From: Paenibacillus sp.
GTDB lineage: Bacteria > Bacillota > Bacilli > Paenibacillales > YIM-B00363
Direction: 5' to 3'
Length of the DNA: 64,000 nt
Assembly: GCF_031177825.1 (NCBI RefSeq)
Contig: NZ_JAPSKE010000002.1
Span: forward strand, 372,001-436,000
Below are positions 59,107 to 64,000 of the stretch, in pieces. Each line of letters starts with the position of its first letter. Position 1 is the first letter of the stretch. Position numbers and translations under genes: made by a program. The notes under the pieces were generated by a model. It was not told the origin of the DNA and did no database searches. It worked only from the letters and a program-made list of their open reading frames with translations.

Positions 59107-60408
59107 ATGCATACCCCCCAACAACCGGAGCTCCCAGCTTCGGGCGGGCCGTCGGCTTCGAAGCCGGCGAGCTCGATGTTCCGCAACCCGTACGTCCAGG
59201 CGATCATCGCCTCCAACCTGCTGCTGCAGCTCGGCATCTGGGTGCGCAACTTCGCGATCTTGCTCTACGTCACGGACATCACGCACGACAACCCGAAGTA
59301 CGTCTCGCTCATCTCCGTCGCCGAATTCGCCCCGATCTTCCTGTTTTCGTTCATCGGCGGCACGTTCGCCGACCGGTGGCGTCCGAAGCGCACGATGGTT
59401 TGGTGCGACCTGCTGTCGGCCGTGTCCGTCTTCGTCGTGCTGCTGACGCTCATGTTCGGCTCTTGGCAGACGATCTTCTTCGCCACGCTCGTCTCGGCCA
59501 TCCTGTCCCAGTTTTCGATGCCGTCCGCGATGAAGCTGCTGAAGCGCCACGTACCGGAATCGCAGCTGCAGCCGGTCATGGCGATGTTCCAGACGCTTAT
59601 GGCCATATTTATGGTCATCGGCCCGATGATCGGAACGTTCGTATACCAAAACTACGGCATCTTCGTCTCGATCGGCGTTATGGGCACGATGTTCCTCTTG
59701 TCCGCGCTGGCATTGTCGTTCCTGCCGAAGGACGTCGTCGTTCCAGCCGAAGCGGCGGCCGACAAAAATTTCAAACGCGAATTCAAGGAAGGTTTCGGTT
59801 ACGTCTTCCAGCGCAAGGCGCTAAAGACGCTCGGCGGCACGTTCGCGCTCGCCGGCCTCGCCGTCGGTCTCATCCAACCGCTGATGCTGTTCGTGACGAC
59901 CGACAATCTCGGCATGGATAAGGGATTCCTGCAATGGCTGCTGGCGGCGAACGGCGCCGCGATGCTCGTCGGCGGGGGCTTTATCTTCGCCCTCTCGAAG
60001 AAAATATCCGCTCCGAAGCTGCTCGCGCTCGGCATGATCGCCGGCGCGGCGTGCACCGTCGGTATCGGCTGGTCCACCAGCGTTCCGCTCACGATAGGCT
60101 TCCAGGTGCTGAACGGGCTGTTCTTCCCTTGCATTCACATCGGGATCAACACGATGATCTTGCAAAACACGGAGGAATCGTTCGTCGGGCGCGTCAACGG
60201 CGTGCTCAACCCGATGTTCATGGGGATGATGGTCGTCGGCATGTCGGCGGCCGGCGTCATCATGGACGCGGTATCGCTGTTCGCGGTGTACGCATTCGGC
60301 GGTATCTTGTTCGCCTTCGGCACGATGCTGCTCGTTCCGCTGTTCAAGCATGGAGGCGGCTCCGGCTCGCCGACCGGCGAACCGAAAGCGACGGGCGCAG
60401 CGGTATAA
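59107..60408 (+). CDS. MFS transporter
   Basis: The 433-residue, twelve-helix exporter has FAILLYVTDITHDNPKYVSL near residue 48, then FIGGTFADRWRPKRTMVWCD, the MFS motif A region after helix 2. A long inner loop follows helix 6 (PAEAAADKNFKREFKEGFGY), as in the MFS_3/macrolide-efflux group. ATG 59107 follows AAGGAG by seven bases; the upstream ATG 59071 lacks a site. It ends at a perfect terminator, so is separate from the sulfatase. Substrate unknown. Confidence 0.87.
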   Translation: MHTPQQPELPASGGPSASKPASSMFRNPYVQAIIASNLLLQLGIWVRNFAILLYVTDITHDNPKYVSLISVAEFAPIFLFSFIGGTFADRWRPKRTMVWCDLLSAVSVFVVLLTLMFGSWQTIFFATLVSAILSQFSMPSAMKLLKRHVPESQLQPVMAMFQTLMAIFMVIGPMIGTFVYQNYGIFVSIGVMGTMFLLSALALSFLPKDVVVPAEAAADKNFKREFKEGFGYVFQRKALKTLGGTFALAGLAVGLIQPLMLFVTTDNLGMDKGFLQWLLAANGAAMLVGGGFIFALSKKISAPKLLALGMIAGAACTVGIGWSTSVPLTIGFQVLNGLFFPCIHIGINTMILQNTEESFVGRVNGVLNPMFMGMMVVGMSAAGVIMDAVSLFAVYAFGGILFAFGTMLLVPLFKHGGGSGSPTGEPKATGAAV

Positions 60409-60417
60409 CGGATGACG

Positions 60418-60447
60418 AACCCCCGGGCATGGAGCCCGGGGGTTTTC
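60418..60447 (+). terminator. Terminator after the MFS gene
   Basis: AACCCCCGGGC-ATGGA-GCCCGGGGGTT followed by TTCTATT lies ten bases after the stop codon. Confidence 0.9.
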
Positions 60448-60563
60448 TATTGCTTCCGCGAAGGGGCGATTGTGAGATGTTGTGGGATTCTTATCGCGAA
60501 TATGCGCCTTTTTGTGGTATGATCGGGTCACCGATCCGAACGTTTCCTGAAGGAGGTCCTCCC

Positions 60564-62036
60564 ATGGCCCGTCGTTCCCCGAATATCGTTATGATTATGG
60601 TCGATCAGATGGCATACGACTGCATCGGCGCGCTCGGCCATCCGGTCGTGAAGACGCCGAACATCGATAAGCTCGTTCGAGAAGGCGTCGCCTTCTCGAA
60701 CGCCTATTGCAATTCGCCGCTGTGCGCGCCGTCCCGCGCTTCGTTCGTCACCGGGAAGCTGCCGAGCCGCATCGCCGCATACGACAACGGATCGGAGCTG
60801 CCGGCGTCGACGCCGACGTTCCTCCATACGCTGCGCAGAGCCGGCTACGAGACGATCCTTTCCGGAAAGATGCATTTCGTCGGGCCGGATCAGCTTCACG
60901 GCTTCGAACATCGGCTCACGCGCGATATCCACGCGACCGGCTTCGAGTTGACGCCCGACTGGTCGCGGGGAGCATACCCGAATCCGGGAACCGGGGTTCG
61001 GCGGCTGAAGGCGCGCGCGGGGCTCGAGACGTGGAACAATCATCTCGCGTACGACGAGAAGGTCGCGAGCCGCGCACTGGAGAAGATCCGCGACCTCGGC
61101 GGGGTGCCCGCGGAGGAACGGAGGCCGTTCTTCTTATGCGCCTCCTTCTTCCACCCGCACGATCCGTTCGTCATTACGGAGAAGTATTGGAACATGTACA
61201 AGGACGCGGACGTCCCCGCGCCGCGCGTCCCCGCGACGGCTCCGGAGGAGATGCACCCGTTCGACCAATGGATCCAGAAGCATCACGAGGCGGACGCGTT
61301 CCCGCTGACGGAGGAGGAGCTCATCGCGAATCGCCGAGCGTATTACGGCATGGTGACGTACGTCGACGACAAGGTCGGCCAGCTCGTGGACGAGCTGGCG
61401 CGGCTGCGGCTCCTCGACGACACCGTCGTCGCGCTGACGAGCGATCACGGCGAGATGCTCGGGGAGCGCGGCATGTGGTTCAAGCGGACCTACTTCGACC
61501 CTTCCGCGAAGGTGCCGCTGGTGCTGTCCTGCCCAGGGCGGTTCCGCGCCGGCGCGGTCGCGCGGGAAGCCGTCTCGCTCGTCGACCTGACGGCTACGTT
61601 CCTGGACCTGGCGGGAGTGCCGGATGCGGAGCGAATCGGGGAAACCGACGGCAGCAGCTTCCTTCCGGTGCTCGTCCGCGAAGGCGCGGAATGGAAGGAC
61701 GAGGTCGTCTGCGAATATTACGGGGAGGGCGCGCTCCGGCCGATGGCGTTCGTGCGCCAAGGGCGATTCAAGTACGTGCACGTGCAGGGGCACGAGCCGC
61801 TGCTCTTCGATCTGGAGTTCGACCCCGACGAGCGCCGGAACGCGATCGACGACCCGGCGCTGCAGCATACTGCGGCCCGGCTTCGCGAGCGGCTGCACGG
61901 CCTCGTCGACTTCGACCGGATCGAAGTCGACGTGCTCCGCAGCCAGCGAGAGCGGAAGCTCATCGGGGAGGCGCTCGCGACCGGCACGACCGCGAAGTGG
62001 CATCCCCCGATCGCGGGGTTGTCGAGAGAGTGGTAA
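60564..62036 (+). CDS. Choline-sulfatase-like arylsulfatase family enzyme
   Basis: The 490-residue sulfatase has metal ligands in PNIVMIMVDQMAYDCIGALG, the formylglycine motif NSPLCAPSRASFVTGKLPSR near residue 51 (cysteine type, needing a maturation enzyme), and HPHDPFVIT and LTSDHGEMLGERGMWFKRTY near 300. The C terminus (FDRIEVDVLRSQRERKLIGE, then KWHPP) resembles the BetC-specific tail of choline-sulfatases, which release choline and sulfate. No signal peptide, so it is cytoplasmic. AAGGAGG lies seven bases before ATG 60564. A TATGAT box is near 60515. Other sulfatase substrates cannot be excluded. Confidence 0.85.
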   Translation: MARRSPNIVMIMVDQMAYDCIGALGHPVVKTPNIDKLVREGVAFSNAYCNSPLCAPSRASFVTGKLPSRIAAYDNGSELPASTPTFLHTLRRAGYETILSGKMHFVGPDQLHGFEHRLTRDIHATGFELTPDWSRGAYPNPGTGVRRLKARAGLETWNNHLAYDEKVASRALEKIRDLGGVPAEERRPFFLCASFFHPHDPFVITEKYWNMYKDADVPAPRVPATAPEEMHPFDQWIQKHHEADAFPLTEEELIANRRAYYGMVTYVDDKVGQLVDELARLRLLDDTVVALTSDHGEMLGERGMWFKRTYFDPSAKVPLVLSCPGRFRAGAVAREAVSLVDLTATFLDLAGVPDAERIGETDGSSFLPVLVREGAEWKDEVVCEYYGEGALRPMAFVRQGRFKYVHVQGHEPLLFDLEFDPDERRNAIDDPALQHTAARLRERLHGLVDFDRIEVDVLRSQRERKLIGEALATGTTAKWHPPIAGLSREW

Positions 62037-62048
62037 ACATATGCGAAA

Positions 62049-62095
62049 AAAAGCGGCAATCCCGGACCTCTCGTCCCGGATTGCCGCTTTCTCGT
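62049..62095. terminator. Bidirectional terminator after the sulfatase
   Basis: AAAGCGGCAATCC...GGATTGCCGCTTT with an inner GGAC/GTCC pair and CTCTC loop, A-rich left and T-rich right, between convergent genes. Confidence 0.88.
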
Positions 62096-62098
62096 TTC

Positions 62099-62416
62099 CT
62101 ACCCGTCCGACACGTCCGCTTTCAGCTCGCTCGCGACCTCCAGCATCTTCGGGATGACCGCGTCGTTGGCGCCCGACACATAGAGATCCCCGTCGTAATG
62201 ACGGAACGGAATCGGCGCGTCGCCGAAGCTCCAGAGGAAGAAGTCTCCTTCGATCGACATCGTCGCGGCGCCGCCAGTGCCCGTCACCGTATACACCGGT
62301 GTATACGTAAAGTCGGGCTTCGAGGAGAAGTACGCCTTGCACTCCTCCAAGGAGATCGTTCGCGGCGACGGAACGTCTTGTTGGAATTCTCTCGTAATGC
62401 GATAACGTCGACTCAT
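62099..62416 (-). CDS. Hypothetical protein
   Basis: The 105-residue soluble protein (SRRYRITREFQQDVPSPRTI, YTVTGTGGAATMSIEGDFFL, then GANDAVIPKMLEVASELKAD) has no recognised motif, membrane segment or signal peptide. The beta-rich centre suggests a small alpha/beta fold. It is convergent with the sulfatase at a shared terminator and divergent from DUF3231, with a TATACT box near 62450 in the intergenic region. Function unknown. Confidence 0.7.
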   Translation of the reverse strand: MSRRYRITREFQQDVPSPRTISLEECKAYFSSKPDFTYTPVYTVTGTGGAATMSIEGDFFLWSFGDAPIPFRHYDGDLYVSGANDAVIPKMLEVASELKADVSDG

Positions 62417-62567
62417 GGTCCGGACCTCCGTTCGCTTCTACATAGCTATATACTACCTCTCCGCGAACGCGATTCGCAAATCCGATGATAAATATTGGAT
62501 ATATCGCGCAACTTTGTACATCCTAATCGCAAAAGACGACATCGGTTCAAGAAAGGAACGAACTCCC

Positions 62568-63587
62568 ATGAACGAGGCGGTACAAGAACGCCGCATCCGG
62601 TTGACCTCCGGCGAAATGGCGAATCTCTGGACGTCCTACATGAACGACTCCCTATCGGTCTGCACGCTTTCGTATTTCCTCGCCCATGCGCAAGATCCGC
62701 AAATCCGAAGCGTCCTGCAATATGCCTACGACTTGTCCGCGAAGCATGTACGGCGCGTCGCGCATCTCCTTACGGAAGAAGAATGCCCCGTTCCCCAAGG
62801 CTTTACGGACAAAGACGTAGACCTGAATGCGCCGCGTCTGTACTCGGATACGTTCTTCCTTTTGTACATAGGAAATATGGGGAAATTCGGTCTCACCGCC
62901 TACAGTTTTGCCCTCGCCACCTCGTCCAGAGCGGATATCCGCGCCTATTATTCCGAGTGCATGGCATCCGCGACGGAGCTATTCAATAGGTCTCTGGAAT
63001 CGTTGTTGGAAAAGGGGTTGCACCTCCGATCGCCGGAAATCCCCAAGCCTCGGCAAGTCGAATTCGTGCATGATCAGAACTTCCTCGGCAATTTCCTGAA
63101 CATCGGGAGGGAGAGACCTCTCCTAGGACAGGAAATCAGCAACTTGACTTACAACATCGAACGCAATCTGTTGGGCAAGCCGTTAATTATGGGGTTTAGC
63201 CAGACGGCGAGAGACAAGGAAGTCCGCCGATATTTCGAGAGAGGGCGCGACATGGCCCAGAAGCATGTAGAAGTGTTCGGATCGTTCTTGAAAAGAGAAC
63301 ACCTGCCGGTCCCCGCGACGTGGGATACGGAAGTGACGGACGCGACGACGCCGCCGTTTTCGGACAAGCTGATGACGTATCATATTACCGTATTGATCGC
63401 ATCCGCTTGGGGACAATACGGATCTTCCACGTCGGTAAGTCCTAGAGCGGATTTGGCGACCGCCTACAGCAGGTTATCCTTGGAGATCGCCAATTACGCG
63501 GACGACGGAGCCAATCTGATGATTAAGAACGGTTGGTTGGAGAAGCCCCCGCAGGCGGTGGACCAGGTCGCTTTGGCGAAAGCATAA
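62568..63587 (+). CDS. DUF3231 family protein
   Basis: The 339-residue protein is made of two similar helical halves, each of the DUF3231 type: LTSGEMANLWTSYMNDSLSV in the first, EISNLTYNIERNLLGKPLIM and HITVLIASAWGQYGSSTSVS in the second, with PVPQGFTDKDVDLNAPRLYS and its counterpart PVPATWDTEVTDATTPPFSD after each bundle. The ferritin-like four-helix arrangement is predicted from the pattern. The family is confined largely to spore-forming Bacilli and is functionally uncharacterised; some members are found with coat or germination genes. GAAAGGA precedes ATG 62568 by about ten bases. A CBO0543 gene follows after 27 bases. Confidence 0.85.
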   Translation: MNEAVQERRIRLTSGEMANLWTSYMNDSLSVCTLSYFLAHAQDPQIRSVLQYAYDLSAKHVRRVAHLLTEEECPVPQGFTDKDVDLNAPRLYSDTFFLLYIGNMGKFGLTAYSFALATSSRADIRAYYSECMASATELFNRSLESLLEKGLHLRSPEIPKPRQVEFVHDQNFLGNFLNIGRERPLLGQEISNLTYNIERNLLGKPLIMGFSQTARDKEVRRYFERGRDMAQKHVEVFGSFLKREHLPVPATWDTEVTDATTPPFSDKLMTYHITVLIASAWGQYGSSTSVSPRADLATAYSRLSLEIANYADDGANLMIKNGWLEKPPQAVDQVALAKA

Positions 63588-63614
63588 ACGCAGTAGAAAA
63601 GGAAGGCGAAGCAC

Positions 63615-64000
63615 ATGCCGGATAAACAGTCGGAGCTCCTGAGAGAGTTGACGAATCGATCCTCCGCATTAACCCATGAATGGTCCGCGTATTGGAAGTC
63701 CTATTCCGGATACGACACATGGCAATTTTGGTTCATTGTCGCGATTTTCGCGCTGCCGCTCCTGGCGCTGGTCCTTTTCATGGATCGCAAGCGCGCGTTC
63801 CGGCTCGGATTTTACGGCTTGGCGACGCATATGATCGCCGTTTACGTCGACATGTACGCGACGTCCCACCGGATGTGGGAATACCCGTACAATCTCTCGC
63901 CGTTGTTCCCTTTCAGCTTCGGGTTAGACGCGGCCTTGATTCCCGTCGCCTATATGTTCGTGTATCAATGGACGCTGAATCGCAGGAAAAATTACTATCT
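63615..64000 (+). CDS. CBO0543 family membrane protein, N-terminal part (cut by window edge)
   Basis: 128 complete codons are visible from ATG 63615 to the window end. After a soluble N terminus, YDTWQFWFIVAIFALPLLAL begins a first helix, followed by DRKRAFRLGFYGLATHMIAV, MWEYPYNLSPLFPFSFGLDA and LIPVAYMFVYQWTLNRRKNY, the pattern of CBO0543 proteins of spore-formers. Function is unknown. It is probably co-transcribed with the DUF3231 gene 27 bases upstream. The weak GGAAGG lies at 63601-63606. Confidence 0.82.
   Translation, partial: MPDKQSELLRELTNRSSALTHEWSAYWKSYSGYDTWQFWFIVAIFALPLLALVLFMDRKRAFRLGFYGLATHMIAVYVDMYATSHRMWEYPYNLSPLFPFSFGLDAALIPVAYMFVYQWTLNRRKNYY

Noticed and set aside
59934-60563. 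Extended 700-codon frame joining the MFS 3' end to the sulfatase
   Set aside because: The first 210 codons are the MFS gene read in another frame; a strong terminator and AAGGAGG site show that the sulfatase starts at 60564.

Overview
The window looks like a chromosomal segment of a high-GC, Gram-positive, spore-forming member of the Paenibacillaceae (Paenibacillus/Cohnella-like). The evidence is a tyrosyl-tRNA synthetase preceded by a T-box leader, a manganese-dependent family II pyrophosphatase (ppaC), a SpoVB/MurJ-type exporter, DUF3231 and CBO0543 family proteins, purine-rich AAGGAGG ribosome binding sites, many AraC and LacI regulators of sugar metabolism, and perfect stem-loop terminators between most transcription units. 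No rRNA, tRNA, CRISPR array, phage or insertion sequence was recognised.

Layout, left half. 1-357 is the start of a LytS/YhcK-type membrane sensor that runs off the window. 586-1473 is an AraC regulator facing a complete fixABCX operon (5070-1501, minus strand), an electron-bifurcating flavoprotein complex. 5444-5583 holds a candidate small RNA with its own near-consensus promoter, divergent from a HelD-type RNA polymerase-recycling helicase (5608-8019). 8135-15590 is a catabolic region for a (deoxy)sugar acid. It contains UxaA-type dehydratase subunits, two SDR dehydrogenases, an RbsD/FucU mutarotase, a FAH-fold hydrolase, a COG3618 lactonase and a LacI regulator. The same 12-bp operator occurs in front of both the operon and the lactonase, which fits a non-phosphorylative L-fucose/L-galactose/D-arabinose-type route. 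A fused double ABC permease (15658-17346) lies next to it. 17503-20500 carries a divergent polysaccharide deacetylase, ppaC and an RNA methyltransferase. 20535-23840 is a decaying arabinose locus: a DUF421 remnant, araR with an internal deletion, araD lacking its 5' end and carrying a stop codon, and an intact araB.

Layout, right half. 24050-31243 holds a MATE exporter, SpoVB-like flippase, winged-helix regulator with MFS partner, YiiX-like cysteine hydrolase and uppP. 31376-41446 is carbohydrate-oriented: a glycoamylase-domain protein, AraC, GH127 beta-L-arabinofuranosidase, an MFS transporter, then a LacI-Gfo/Idh/MocA-ThuA-Gfo/Idh/MocA operon behind an 18-bp perfect palindrome. 41562-48906 contains a Cache chemoreceptor, an SRPBCC protein, a moxR-DUF58-DUF4129 operon led by an IF-3-like paralogue and a DUF6157 protein, and two small conserved-looking proteins. 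49065-58927 has PhyH/AraC, an M3 peptidase, a PadR-controlled SEDS protein with a HAAS prefix, tyrS with T-box, a membrane glycerophosphodiesterase and an NlpC/P60 hydrolase. 59107-64000 has an MFS exporter, a choline-sulfatase-like enzyme, a hypothetical protein, DUF3231 and a truncated CBO0543 protein.

The main threads are plant-polysaccharide and deoxysugar catabolism under local AraC/LacI control, with visible erosion of the arabinose genes, interspersed with housekeeping and envelope genes. Function calls rest on recognised motifs and gene order only; no database search was possible.
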